64,000 nucleotides of DNA from positions 227,253 to 291,252 of the forward strand of contig NW_022985182.1 of NCBI RefSeq assembly GCF_010093535.1, in the 5' to 3' direction. The notes beneath the pieces were generated by a model, which was given only the letters and a program-made list of their open reading frames with translations, was not told the DNA's origin and searched no databases. Position 1 is the first letter of the stretch. Every line of letters starts with the position of its first letter. The position numbers and the translations under genes are program-made. The DNA comes from Lindgomyces ingoldianus (taxonomy: Eukaryota; Ascomycota; Dothideomycetes; Pleosporales; Lindgomycetaceae). Positions 26,001 to 37,066 of the stretch are shown here, in pieces.

Positions 26001-27392
26001 CGTAACGAACCAGGAGTATCGACAGCCCAGCTTAAGAAATATTGGGACTTGTACACGTCTGAGCATCCATTTCAATGGGATTGGTAGTCGGCATCTTCAT
26101 AAAATAGGCCTACGTGAGCAAGGTGAACATAGGTGCGTTATTTATTCGCATTTACGAATTAAATTCAACTTGCTAATAGGAAACATAGGGTTATCGACCT
26201 GGTTTGGGGAACCCTTAGCCTGGAACGGTACCCAAAGCCGTTTCAGCTGAGAAAACAGGAACCAGTTCCCAATATCAACCCAGGTGTGTATATCCAGGAT
26301 TCATGGGAGTCTGCCTTAAGTGTACCGACACCCGCAATACATAAAAGCAGGAGCACCGGAATCCACAAACTCAGTCTCAGTAAATGGCTGGATCGTGACT
26401 ACAGACTATTGGAAATTTACTGTACCCAAGGAAAAGTTGCAGCTGTTCGAGCTTTGCTTGAAATTGGTTGCAATCCCGGAAAAGCCTTTCCACGCCACCA
26501 AGCTCGTCCTGGGCCTATAATTAAAGCCGTCCAAGGGGCCAGCAGCAAACATAATAAATGCGTGCAGGAGCTTATCAAGCATAATGTTGATGTGAACGTG
26601 GTGTCCAAGAGGAGCGGAAAGACGCCTCTGCATCTCGCTATTGAGAATGCTAACTTCAAGGGCTATCAAAATCTAATCCGCGATCTCATTGATGCAGGTG
26701 CGGACACAAATAAAGCAGACTTCGGAGGTCAGTATCCGCTCGTGAAGCTCTTTTACGGAAACGATTCAGGGCCGTTGGAAAAGCACCGTCTAGATGCCCT
26801 TGCATTCCTCCTGCACTCCTCTACCAAGGTCAATATCGTCCAGCCTAACACACTCAATACTCCGCTACACCTAGCGGTGCACCGCAAAGACGTTTGGGCT
26901 GTTGGGATGCTGCTTCACGAAGGTGCGAACGTTAATGCTAAAAATTCGTCCGGTATAAGCCCGCTGCTGCTGACCGCCAACCAATTCCAGCGCCCGATGG
27001 CGCATGATCATATCTGCGTTCTCAAGCTACTGCTTGCAAACCCTGGGATTGCTGTGGATAGTAAGGCCGACCCCGACGAACAGACGCCCTTGCACCACGC
27101 CGTTAAGGCCGGTACTCTGGAAGCTATCGAGATTCTCCTCGCGCACGGAGCCGATCCACTCTGCAAGGACAAGAATAGGCGCGACGCACTCGCTCTCGCC
27201 AACCAGAATACCGCTAATCTGCCGCTTGTGGACCAGGCCGACATCATGGCTCGGCTGCGGGACGCTATGACGACGATGTGGCCCATTGGGGAAGACAAGC
27301 GCGGTATTGAAGTAGCGTGTGAGGCCTCAAACACTGCATTCATGCCGATCGTAACCCATGGTGGTAAACCCAGCGTGTGTGCACCGGGTTGA
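23056..27392 (+). CDS. NLR-type NACHT NTPase with ankyrin repeats
   Basis: STAND/NLR receptor-like protein of the kind used in fungal heterokaryon incompatibility and non-self recognition; role by family only. Best model: exons 23056-25988 and 26189-27392, 1378 aa. The 200-nt intron has donor GTATCC, branch GCTAAT and acceptor CATAG, and joins the frames exactly. Visible features: short N-terminus with IYGTIHGDVHF (23-33), Walker A GSPGIGKTT (110-118), a Glu/Lys-rich coiled coil (about 125-207), Walker B IYLLVDALDE (283-292), VLVTARP (322-328), a winged-helix-like segment to about 517, ankyrin repeats about 625-975 with near-identical units, then more divergent ankyrins in exon 2. Exon 2 has no early ATG, supporting one gene. 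The ATG has a good context (AGAAATG). Without the intron, exon 1 would run to a stop at 26250 (1064 aa). Confidence 0.8.
23430..23670 (+). repeat. 12-bp quasi-repeats coding the charged coiled coil
   Basis: Units resembling CTCGAAGAAAAG and AAGCACAAAGAA are reiterated in frame inside the NLR gene. Because of the repeat, other frames stay open too, giving spurious ORFs on both strands. Probably grown by replication slippage. Confidence 0.85.
25200..25985 (+). repeat. Homogenised ankyrin-repeat array
   Basis: GCCGGTCGGACRCCACT-type unit starts lie near 25217, 25319 and 25421 (102-bp period). A related unit at about 25751 lies 330 bp from the third. The B-type unit at 25551 recurs at 25881, also 330 bp away. 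The 330-bp match ends abruptly at about 25985 (AGATACG), where the proposed intron begins. Confidence 0.9.
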
Positions 27393-28300
27393 GATATTAG
27401 TAATCCGATAGATCAGTTCACTCGTATTTGTGAGCATGTAGTAACGATAGAGTGAGATATAGGGAGCATGTTTATTTTAGAATCATAAGAATTGAACTGA
27501 CTCGTGCGTGTTATATACGCGTCAACAAAATCTTGTTGGGCAATGCCAGCTCAATAATCTCTCAAAAATTATCCTAAATGGTCCTATTTACGGTTTGCCC
27601 CCACTAGGGCGTGTTGATATGTAAGCCTTGCCCTATGCTATCCTACCCTCTCACCTCTACGATGCCGGCCAAGATCCCACCCGAGTTAACCCTAAAATCC
27701 TATTGCTACGCTTGCAACCCGTCTTTCAGAACGGTATGACCTCTTTGACCCACGCCATGCACTGTTCACACTGTGAAGCCCTAAATTAGAAGGAGGCAGC
27801 GCTATACATGACTCTGTTGCAAATGGAGAGGTGGTGTAAGCATGCAGCTATGTAGAAATCTGATGAAGTGAAGTGTATTGGTCTAAGTCTAAGTGCTCTG
27901 TTGCAGAGTATTTATTTACATCTATGATGGCGGGGCAGTGAGGGCCATGGCAATGGCTAAGGGGATATAGTGAAGGTAGTAGGAGCTATAGTGAAGGAAG
28001 TAGGAGCTATAGTAACCGCAGTAGGGGCTGTTGAGGCACAGGGAAGGAAGGTTTCTGTACCAAGTCCATTTCGGCTTTTGAACCTGAGCATACAAGGGTG
28101 TGAAACTGAGCAGTGACTAAGTAACATGAGATTGTGGCTGTGCAATCCTGAGCAGGTCTTAGTAGCCTGAGCAAACCTGAGCAAGCTAAGTATTAGCCCG
28201 AATCTTGGACACCAACAGTTATATGAGTTACCAGCCTCGCTTGGCGCAGAAGTAAATATATGGAAAGCTCGTTCAAAAAAGAACTAAAGTGTCAATTTAC
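27393..28300. other. Intergenic, short direct repeats only
   Basis: No supported gene. About 27965-28030 contains a 21-bp motif (AGTGAAGGTAGTAGGAGCTA and variants) repeated two to three times, and 28080-28190 has four copies of CCTGAGCA. It probably includes the 3' UTR of the NLR gene. Confidence 0.5.
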
Positions 28301-28307
28301 AAGAGCT

Positions 28308-28470
28308 GGAGGCAATGATCAAACCGAACACGAAATTGAAAGTCATCAAGTTTGTTGAATGGCCAGCTTTTCGTACCCTGCTAATGCTCTCTAGCGACCC
28401 ATAGAAGCCAACAGGTGCCATTATACCGAAGGGCCAACTCGACAAAATCATTGAGTTGGTCAATTCAAAG
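28308..28470 (+). pseudogene. Possible hAT-type transposase fragment
   Basis: The + frame reads IKPNTKLKVIKFVEWPAF followed by RTLLML, then stops at a TAG. This resembles the segment of fungal hAT transposases around a (F)VEWPAFR(x)LL motif. Only about 50 residues match, from memory, so the call is weak. No terminal repeats were seen. Confidence 0.25.
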
Positions 28471-28859
28471 GCATTCAGATCCTCTCGGACGAGGTATACC
28501 GTCCAGTGTTGCATTCCATCACGCCTGCCTCCTACGACTTTCCACCATCCACCGTGTCACCAGGTTACAAGAACTCGATATCCACAAGTTCTCTCCACAA
28601 AGCATACTCACTAGCCAGTACCCGCGTCGAGTGGATAGCATCGCGCAGTCAAGCCATCATCAAAACGATACCTAATGTTCGCGACTACACCACCATCTCA
28701 GTCAGCCCAGCTCGACTCTGCCGTAGCTGCATTCGCACTCAACACCAATACGGTGCATGCTCTCCTGGTGCGGAATATACAGTTCGCAACGGCTAGCCTT
28801 GAGATCCTCGACAAGTTCGTAGGGCCTCCCACGCTCCCAGAGCATATCTATTGAAGTAT

Positions 28860-29780
28860 GGGGTTTAGAGTCACGGCAGTGGTTGATCGTATATATTAAT
28901 GGAGAGAAGAGACTAAGGAGCAGACTATATACTAAGGGTGCTAGTAGCGCCCTAGCGGCACTTGCTGTCTACTAATAGTAGACAAAAAACAATAGGGATT
29001 GCACCCAGCGCTTCCAACGAGGCGTAGTACGTTGTACTCTAGTTAAAACAGCTAATATTATAGGTTTCTAGAGACGCAGGACTAAAGTCTAAATAGCTAT
29101 TAAATAACTAATTCTCCCTATTAACATAAGCAAAGAGGTCTAAAAGCTTGCTGCTTACTACCTTATTCTGTAGCTAGCAGCAGATTACCTTGCCCTGCTC
29201 CTCTAAAAGCGTTAAATCTGCGCTATAAGCCTATACTTTTAACAGTGTATAATTGCCTTACAACATAGTCTTGTTCTTTATGCGTAACTTAATTGCGCTA
29301 AGGGCAACACTTATGTTAAGTCTAACAGCTATATATTATTCTAGTTAATTATAAACTTAACCCTAGTGTTATAATTACAGTCCTCTAGGAACTGCTGCGA
29401 CTAATCTTTAGCTATAGATAGTATACTATTACAGGATAAGGCAAGAGATGCGGTGTAGAGGGTTATTAACTTCTGCAGCCTACAAGACTGCGCAAAATAG
29501 GCAATAGAGGTATCTAATTAACTAAATAAAGCCTGTAAAGCAGTAAAGCGCATAGATAGTAATAAGCATTTTTAAGACAACAGACTGCAGATAGATAGAT
29601 TAAAAGACTTAGAAACCCTTCTAAACGCTCCCACAGGCCTACTGTTTGCTAGAGCCCTTCTACTCCTCTAAAATCACTATACAAACTTCCTAAAAGGGTA
29701 ATACAGTCTGTACTACGTACTGTACCTAGGGCATTATTAAAAGTACGGTACAGCTCACAAACTTAGTACGTTGGTACCGC
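28860..29780 (+). pseudogene. RIP-degraded AT-rich relic
   Basis: TA-rich block. From about 29370 to 29740 one + frame is protein-like when TAG/TAA are read as former Gln (around TGLLFARALLLL and YSLYYVLYLGHY). Family not recognised. It is probably an old transposon fragment. Confidence 0.45.
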
Positions 29781-29965
29781 TCACGTGACCGTTACAGTTC
29801 ACTTTACACGGACCGTAGTACGGCCTGTTAGAAGCCCTGATTGCACCTTCCAAAAGCATCGACCACAACTCTCTTCAGCACATCTAATCCAAGATCCAGC
29901 AGCTCCAGTCAGCCTAGCAAGCGCACCTTCGACGACAAACAAGCTTCACATCGTCTCTGCTCAGC

Positions 29966-30337
29966 ATGTCCAACCTAGTCACGGAGTGCGAACAACTCGT
30001 TAATAAGGGCATTCCGAACGAGTTTAACGAGGCCGACGCGACAATCATCGGTGAAGCACCAGCTAAATTTGTCGAATGGGGCTCCGTGTCGCTCTGGGGC
30101 CAACACACAGGCACGGGCGGTAAGAGCATCAACCTTAGGGTGCCGGGCATTATGGCGTGGCTCAAGACTCTAGCCGCAAGTGGTACGGGACCTGCTGGCG
30201 AGTATAATGGTATTACGTACAAGTTTATTAGCAGTACGTTGTTACTCGCGGCCCTTGACTACAGGAGAAGAATGCTAACAGATGAACCTTACCTAGACAA
30301 AGACTCCGGCGCGACTAGCCCAGTCTCAATCCTCTAA
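29966..30337 (+). CDS. Small hypothetical protein (123 aa)
   Basis: Single-exon frame with an ATG in acceptable context (TCAGCATG), 123 codons, ending SPVSIL. It has no signal peptide, no clear membrane segment and no motif I recognise; acidic N-terminal half, Gly/Thr-rich middle (GQHTGTGGKS), and a hydrophobic patch near residues 90-97. Codon use is balanced and has no RIP stops, although AT-rich relics lie on both sides. It could be a lineage-specific gene, a transposon passenger or the remnant of a longer gene. Confidence 0.45.
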   Translation: MSNLVTECEQLVNKGIPNEFNEADATIIGEAPAKFVEWGSVSLWGQHTGTGGKSINLRVPGIMAWLKTLAASGTGPAGEYNGITYKFISSTLLLAALDYRRRMLTDEPYLDKDSGATSPVSIL

Positions 30338-30599
30338 GGTCTATAACCAGCACATATAGAAAGAGGTGGGCTCAGCATGTTCGTACTGGAACGTTTCCTT
30401 TGCCGACGTCCCGTCGCCGCTGAGTGCTTTTTCTCGCCCCGCTGCTTCCAACTGTTCTGTTCTTTCCAACTATCACCCACTCCCAACTATGCTTCTTATT
30501 TGGCGGCATACTTTGTCACTCCAGAGAAGCCATTCTCCAGCTACATACTCCTTTTCCCTAAATTATATCGTCTATAATTAAACAATAGCACAGCCACTT

Positions 30600-31180
30600 C
30601 TAGGCATACAAACTCCCAATGTAATCCTAATCCTCGCGTGATATAGTGACTGTTTAAAACTAGTTTTCAAGTTGTTGTATCTCTCCTGGTATTCTTAAGG
30701 CGATGGAATCTCCACCTTTGTTAGCACTAGCTCTACCACATTGTTAGACAAGTCCTCGTTGCTAGGCTTGTACAATTAATATTTTTCTAAGTGTCTATAA
30801 AAGCCTTAAAGCAGCTAACAGAGTCCTGGTAATGCTTTACGCATCCTTGCTCAGTGCATTCCTCTAGAAGCCTATGCAAGGCCATCTACAGGCTTCTGCT
30901 CCTTAGTGGGAAGAAGGTAGCTGTTGTATGTACAGGAAACTTTAGTGGGGCGTTACGTTTACAAAGTTAAAAAAGATTAGAGCGAAAACGCATCTACTAT
31001 TATTGTAGATTCCTGACAATATTAGGGAAATAGGTAACTATCTAGAGAGGACAGAGGAGAGCCTCTTACAAGGGGTTGGAAGTCTAGGGCTCTGCAATCT
31101 AAAGGATTAAAACAGGCGTTAACTATGCGCGTGAGGCGTGGCGCAATCTACTAGGATTTAGTACAGTTAAGGTAGGTCGT
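30600..31180. other. AT-rich relic without an open frame
   Basis: TA-rich, with many in-frame stops on both strands. Minus-strand protein-like traces (NNVVELVLTKVEIPSP near 30700) suggest a decayed repeat. Not identified. Confidence 0.35.
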
Positions 31181-31183
31181 TAG

Positions 31184-31759
31184 TTACAAGGACGTTACGC
31201 CGATTGGTTCGTTTCCAGTCATCCCAGCCTCCTGCAATCTCTTTGTCCTCTTCGCCAGGTAAACCGCATATTCTGCCTTGGGAACTCCCGGTGCCACCCA
31301 GACGTTGCCCCCGACCGCTCCCCATACCTCTAACTGCTCCTTAAAGTTATCGTTCGGCTTGATCTTCCTCTTTTCTCCTACAAAGGCCAAGGCGGCGGCA
31401 AGGTCGTACTGATAAGTTTGCATTATATAGGCGATCACAGCCGTAGCAGACCGCGACACGCCTCGGTCGCAATGGACGAGGACGGAACCGGAATCCAGAC
31501 GCTGGTTGATGAAGTCGCAAATGTCGGCAAGTTCGGGCAGCAGATCCTGCGTCATGCTGTCTTCGCACTTTATGAAGAGGTGGTTTCCTTTAGGGATGAT
31601 CTTCTTATACCAGGGCTGGCTCCAATGGACCCATTGCCCCCCACTGAGAGAGACCACGGCGGTGATGTTGTACTCGCCGAGGATTTTCTGATCACGAGAA
31701 CTCGTGCTATCGCCAAGGTAAAGTTGACCGGCGATCTTGGTGATTGACGGGTTCGGCAT
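31184..31759 (-). CDS. Dual-specificity protein phosphatase (191 aa)
   Basis: Cysteine-dependent phosphatase acting on phospho-Ser/Thr/Tyr, atypical small DSP class. The signature HCDRGVSRS lies at residues 96-104 (catalytic Cys97, Arg103), with the usual N-terminal strand ITKIAGQLYLGD and the DSP C-terminal helix (KRKIKPNDNFKEQL). The open frame extends upstream to 31822 but only with a GTG, so I take the ATG at 31759 (MPNPSITK), which fits DSP N-termini. Single exon, with RIP-like AT-rich DNA on both sides but no damage inside. Substrate unknown. Confidence 0.85.
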   Translation of the reverse strand: MPNPSITKIAGQLYLGDSTSSRDQKILGEYNITAVVSLSGGQWVHWSQPWYKKIIPKGNHLFIKCEDSMTQDLLPELADICDFINQRLDSGSVLVHCDRGVSRSATAVIAYIMQTYQYDLAAALAFVGEKRKIKPNDNFKEQLEVWGAVGGNVWVAPGVPKAEYAVYLAKRTKRLQEAGMTGNEPIGVTSL

Positions 31760-31849
31760 GGTTATCGTGCGGTGGATTGTGGGGACGGGGCCAGCGGCTG
31801 CATTAGACTGGGAGCGGCGCACCGAGGATTGTAGCCTTTACTCGGTCAC

Positions 31850-33450
31850 GTTTTTCGCCACATCCTCGGGAATAGCCGATAAGTGGTAAAAGGTTAACAC
31901 CATGAGCTAGAAATGTCACAATATAATAGAATTTAAGGGTTTTATAGCATTTAACTAAAGAAATTATTATTGCCTTAGATCTTAATACGTTAACAAAACT
32001 TTGCCTTAAACCTCTAGCACTTAGAGTTAATAGTACGTTGTAGGAGGTCATGCTATGCCTGTGTTATCTCCACCTTAATTGTCTCTCTTGCCAGCGTCCT
32101 ATAATAACACTGTGACCTAAGGATCCTAAATCTATCTTTAGAGGATTCTAAAATAGCGCCTGTTACATCCTATTTGTCTAGCTTCTATTAACAGAGCTTA
32201 AGTGTCTAATCTTCTAGGGTTTTAATAATCTGCTCCCTATTAGCAGAGGGAGGTAGTTTAGTTCCTTGTTTCGTCTTTACTTGCTAAATAAAATCTTTTC
32301 TTAAGATTTCCCCTTATAAGTAAATAGAGGTAGAGAAGGAATAGACATAGACAGAAAAACAGTAAGGAGATAGAAGCTAGGGAGAATGGATAAGATAGTA
32401 GGGGGCCGTTTGCCTTATAGCGTTCGACATTCGGCCGACACTAGAGCTAACTTCCGGGGTATTTTGCATGACTGGCCTATTCCTAGGACATCAGATGGCC
32501 TATTTCAAGACTTCATTACCAGCTTACCCTTGCAGTTGTCTTTCGCGTAGAGCTAACGGAAACTACGCTAGTATTTTCTACAATTAGAACTAGCTAACGA
32601 AGTTAGGATGGAATGGTGAGTTGGAAAGCGAGCACCTGAGCCGTAGCGGTGCAAACTGAGCAGCGGGTGAGCTGAAGTTGAGCCGAGTGTTATTATGCTT
32701 TTAAATCTAGGATACGGTGCTAATCAAAAGGGGAGGTGGGAAGAGGTCAGTTAGTGTCTGAGATACGCGTACATATATAGTCAGCTCAGAACTCTCTCAC
32801 GTTCCTCAGACTAGGCTGGACTAGGTCAAGGCCTTACAATATACTCGCCCAAATCCCCCAGCTTGGCTCTCACCAAGTTGGTGAACTCGCCTGTCCTCAA
32901 TCCCCTGCTTGTACCTCCAATACGCCGAAGGCGGGTGAGTGGGAAGTATTTGGGTGATTAACAGTCATGAAACTTGGCGCGCTAACGGCAGATTATTTAT
33001 GGCCCCATTCAAAGGAATGAACCTTTCTTCCCTTAGTTTAAGGGTATTAGAAAGAGGCTAAATAACCTAGTTATTGCCTACAGAAGACCTATAATGTAGA
33101 TAAAACAAGACTTGTGTTAAGAATTCTTAGCTTTGTTAAAGTCCTTGTAGGCAAGAACAACCTGAAAGATTATAGAGGCGCAGGTGTTGAGCAAACAATA
33201 CTAACTACAATCAAGTGCATATATATAGACAGTGAGTCTCTTCTCTTACTAATTTTCTAGCTATCCCTAACCTAATAAAGTTATTGGACTACATAATCTA
33301 CTTCGAAATATTGTTACGCGTGTTCTAAATCTAGATATACTCACTCTAAGGTTAGATACAATCCTATATGTGTGTTTAATCCCTCAACTAAAGCATAGGC
33401 ACATTAGAAACTATGTATTCTAATTCCCAACAACTTTAGGACGCACAGGT
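31850..33450. other. Gene-free, partly RIP-like AT-rich region
   Basis: 31900-32330 and 33000-33430 are TA-rich without open frames and look like old repeat fragments. 32600-32990 is balanced but has no supported gene. Confidence 0.4.
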
Positions 33451-34560
33451 TGCTCAAAATATTAGCCAGTGCCGTGGTGTTTTGCTTCGCTAGAACAACG
33501 CAAAAGAAGATGCAATATAGCCCTCAGTACAGCTGTACATGCAGTAGGACGCAATTAGTCAGGGCCTACCTTCCGGTGTTGCCCGGGATTCTCTCTAGGG
33601 TTGAACCGTAGCCGAATGCAAGGCCAAGAGGGGATTTCAAGCCGGTAATGGCCATCTATTAAGGGCTCGTAGGCTATCTTGTAACGGCCTGTAAGCCTCA
33701 TGCTACTGGTGCGACAAAGTCGACTTTAATAGAGCGGAACAAAGTTGATATACTTCTTGGCGCAGAGTCATGTTTGCTGGGAGAGAATGTTGGTTCCGGA
33801 TATATTCGCTGCTTTATAAGATCAGACTTTGGGTTCTTCGAAGCGGACTCTGCGCTTTTTATTTGTTGACTCTTCGAGTGTGTTCCCCCTATCAACAAAG
33901 TCAGTAGCGGGCCTTGTTCTGTTGTGCAGGCCGATGCCGCCCATCCTTCTGGGCGACTAGCTGTTTGCGATAACGAGCTATATCAGCACGATTTTATTTG
34001 CACCCTAGCTTCTAGCAACTTCCCTTCTTCTCTCAGTCCGACGGTCGCTTCAAATTCTGCCCAGAGTCCCATAGAATTACTGAACATATCCGGCTTCAAT
34101 CTTTGATGGGCAAAGCTGGCTGAGCATTTAGCGAGTTTACCCTCCAAATCTAACATCAGAGTGAAGCCTGTCACTCCTATAACTCCAACCGTAGATCACT
34201 CTTCACATCTCGTTCAAGATCTAGTTTAGTAACGTAAGCTCACTACAAGGCATGCCTGAAGAATGCCAGCCAACACCGAATTGATGAACAGCCTAACGTG
34301 TTTACCCGCCGGGACAATTGCAAACCCGTTGGACCATCGTTCATCCACAACCCCGACATCCAATCCTCCATCTCGCATTCCCTTCCATATAATCTCATAC
34401 TATCCCCATCCGCCTTTACTTTCCCGAAACCTGTTGTCTGACATTGCATGGCTTTTGCGGACTTTATCGTGCAAGGCGGAGATAAGCGGAAAGTCCGAAA
34501 TGGGGGAACAACATCGTGAGGAGACTCATGCCGAAAGGAGGGTATAAAGAGGGGGGATAG
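33450..34560. other. Intergenic region without a supported gene
   Basis: Short open frames on both strands (under 115 codons), none with a recognisable motif. It probably includes the promoter of the oxidoreductase that follows. Confidence 0.35.
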
Positions 34561-34632
34561 AGAGGGGATCGAGGGCATATTCATGCTAGATACGTCGGTT
34601 TCTAGATACCTTTCATCAGTCTACTTGTAAAA

Positions 34633-35757
34633 ATTGCATCGCAATCTCTTCCTGCAACTCACTACGCTCTTGTTCAACGCGCGCACAACGAGCCCCTGGA
34701 GCTTAAGAGTGTTCCTGTTCAGGAAGTTCTACCTGGGTCAGCCGTTGTAAAGATTGTCTCAACACCGGTCGTGTCGTACGCGAAAGAAGTATACAATGGA
34801 ACGCGCAATTACCTTTATCCTTCGCCCTTTACCCCAGGGACTATGGCTATAGGCAGGGTTGTTGCTTTTGGTCACGATTCAACCAACCTACAGGAGGGGC
34901 AGCTGGTCTACGTCGATTGCATGATACGCAGTCGAGACAACCCCAGCGATGTGTTCTTGCACGGCTTACACGAGGGATTTACCCCCGGGACGAGGAAGTT
35001 AATGAGTGAAGTCTGGAGGGATGGTTGTTGGGCGGGCTATTGTCGGATTCCGCTAGAAAATGTATATCCATTGAAAGAAGGGCTTTTAATGAAAGAGTTG
35101 GGATATCGGGAGACAGACTTGGCGACCATTGGACGATATATGGTTGTGTACGGAGGATTGAAAGATATTAATCTTCAAGCTGGTGAGACGATTGCTGTGG
35201 CTCCAGCGACTGGGGGATTTGGGGGTGCAGCGGTCATGGTAGCTATTGCGATGGGTGCGACGGTTATTGCGATGGGTCGGAATGAATCTGTTTTGGCAAA
35301 TATTTCGAGCAAGTTCGAGGACGGGAGAGTCAAAGTTGTGAAGATGACCGGAGATGTGGAGCAGGATACTAGAGAGCTGAGGAAAGCGGCGAGAGGACCT
35401 ATCGATGCTGCTTTCGACATTGCACCACCTATGGCCGCGAAGTCTACTCACCTCAAGGCCTGCATTTCGGCAATGAGACATGGTGGAAGGATCAGCTTGA
35501 TGGCAGGGCTGCAGGGGGACTCCTCAATTCCATATCATGCTGTCATGCATAAGGATTTGACGCTGAAGGGAAAGTGGATGTATGGGAGGGATGAAGTCTT
35601 GGGGGTCATTAGATTAGTTGAGACAGGGGTACTGAAGATTGGAGAGCCAGGAGGGTTGAAGATTGCTGGGAATTACCCATACAAGGATTGGGAGAAGGCG
35701 CTTGATGCAGCGAATACGAATTCGGGGTGGGAGGCGTTTGTGGTGATGAGACCATGA
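34633..35757 (+). CDS. MDR-family NAD(P)-dependent oxidoreductase, start codon not visible
   Basis: Medium-chain dehydrogenase/reductase of the zinc-independent quinone-reductase-like kind. The nucleotide-binding glycine motif is in ATGGFGGAAVMVAIAMGA. The catalytic-domain start ALVQRAHNEPLELKSVPV is normal for the family. The GHE zinc motif and structural cysteines of classical alcohol dehydrogenases are absent. Homology begins upstream of any in-frame ATG. The codon where Met would sit in MASQSLPATHYAL is ATT (34633-34635), and a TAG lies at 34603. Either the start codon was lost, a short upstream exon supplies it, or translation starts at the internal ATG at 34840, cutting the fold. The rest is open and undamaged to 35757. 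Substrate unknown. Confidence 0.7.
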   Translation: MASQSLPATHYALVQRAHNEPLELKSVPVQEVLPGSAVVKIVSTPVVSYAKEVYNGTRNYLYPSPFTPGTMAIGRVVAFGHDSTNLQEGQLVYVDCMIRSRDNPSDVFLHGLHEGFTPGTRKLMSEVWRDGCWAGYCRIPLENVYPLKEGLLMKELGYRETDLATIGRYMVVYGGLKDINLQAGETIAVAPATGGFGGAAVMVAIAMGATVIAMGRNESVLANISSKFEDGRVKVVKMTGDVEQDTRELRKAARGPIDAAFDIAPPMAAKSTHLKACISAMRHGGRISLMAGLQGDSSIPYHAVMHKDLTLKGKWMYGRDEVLGVIRLVETGVLKIGEPGGLKIAGNYPYKDWEKALDAANTNSGWEAFVVMRP

Positions 35758-36336
35758 AAGGTTCACCTTCTACATGATGGATGGCTTCAAGACATACGAT
35801 GTACGCAGATACAGGTATACCTTGTAAAGTACTAAATTGTATGGTTCTCATTGCAATGTATTTTGTAGCTGCAATTTGGGGAAATCCGACCGCGATAAGA
35901 TTGGATAGACTCCCTACAGCCATATTCAGGTCGATATATCTCGAGGAAAGCTTGGATCTTGTACCCACTGTGCAGAGAAACCATTGGGAGGATTGAGGTG
36001 ACTACCTCCCCTACACACGCGCCATAGTTACTCTCGCAGTCTATGTGTTACCCCTGGTCTATCGTGCGTTGCCCTGCCTGGTATCGCGGGTTTCAACTCA
36101 ATCTATTTCTTCTCTATTAGAGAGAAAATGAACCAAAGACCACATCAGGGTCTCTGGACATGCTGGACTCGAGAGGTCCAGATGGTATTGAAGCGTAACG
36201 CAAAAGCTTAGGGAAGAAGAGCCGAGCACTAAGACCTTGTTAAGACAAACCGCGCGTAGAACATAGTCACTCTATGATGGTATTTCGAGAAGAAGGAAAC
36301 GTATGTTGCACTATATTTCTCCGCCATGTCGAGCTT
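35758..36336. other. Intergenic, nothing recognised
   Basis: 3' flank of the oxidoreductase and unassigned sequence. No supported open frame. Confidence 0.4.
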
Positions 36337-36458
36337 GTTTGTAGTAGTCACACATGGCTCACATGATAGTCACATGTTGCTAAGACTTACCCCCTTTTTT
36401 GCATATATATATTTATACCCGTAGGTATACTCCTTTAGCAATTAATACAGTTCTTCAT
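36337..36458 (+). repeat. Direct repeat, copy 1 (about 122 bp)
   Basis: Runs from GTTTGTAGTAGTCACACATG to CAGTTCTTCAT and contains TTTTGCATATATATATT. It matches copy 2 at 37048-37165 along its length with mostly transitions and a small length difference. Confidence 0.85.
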
Positions 36459-36595
36459 GCCCCTGGTACTCCCAATAGCTCCGAGGATATCCCCCTTCAC
36501 AGCCGGGAGGAGAGACTGGGGAGTTTCCCCAATGAGGCTGGTCCCAACACTTCGCAAAATCATGACAACTAGAGCCCCAATCCCACACTATCAAC

Positions 36596-37066
36596 TTAAG
36601 GCAGTGTCTCAGACGAACTCCCAGATGGTCTTGCAATAATGTACAAGCAATAGTGATTAGAAGCATTAGCGATAAGGAAAATGGAAAAACACAACACAGC
36701 CGGCAAAATGGTGAGCACGGCTTTCATTCCATCCGGACTTGAGAATAGAATCATAAGGGACTCCGCGGCTGAGAGCAGAACAGTTGAAAGCTCTAGGATC
36801 TCTCGTTTGCTCTCCTTCAATGCGACATAGCCGCATGCAGTGGTAACTACCAGGCTTCCCATATACACGGGATACAGAAGCGGGGATGACGATTGTGGAT
36901 CTGTTCGGATAATTGGGAATGAGAGTGAAAGGGCACCCATGCTCAACGGTAGGTATTTCGTCCCAGATACGTCAAATATCAATGTTAATATGAGCGATGC
37001 TAGCAATTGGACCAGTTGTCTTGGCCTTGCGTCAGCGCAGTGGGTGTGTTTGCAGTAGTCACGCAT
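36596..37066 (-). pseudogene. Membrane-protein fragment between direct repeats
   Basis: A 156-codon minus-strand frame with about four hydrophobic segments (LVQLLASLILTLIF, YMGSLVVTTACGYV, LSTVLLSAAESLMILF, VLTILPAVLCFSIFLI). Its first ~7 codons (MRDYCKH) fall inside direct repeat copy 2, so the natural start is probably missing. No family recognised. It may be an internal piece of a multi-exon integral membrane protein or a relic. Confidence 0.3.

Noticed and set aside
26043..26087. Protein-like peptide (WDLYTSEHPFQWDW) in another frame between the ankyrin blocks
   Set aside because: Ends in a stop, has no start, and lies inside the best-supported 200-nt intron; kept only as a note on alternative splicing.
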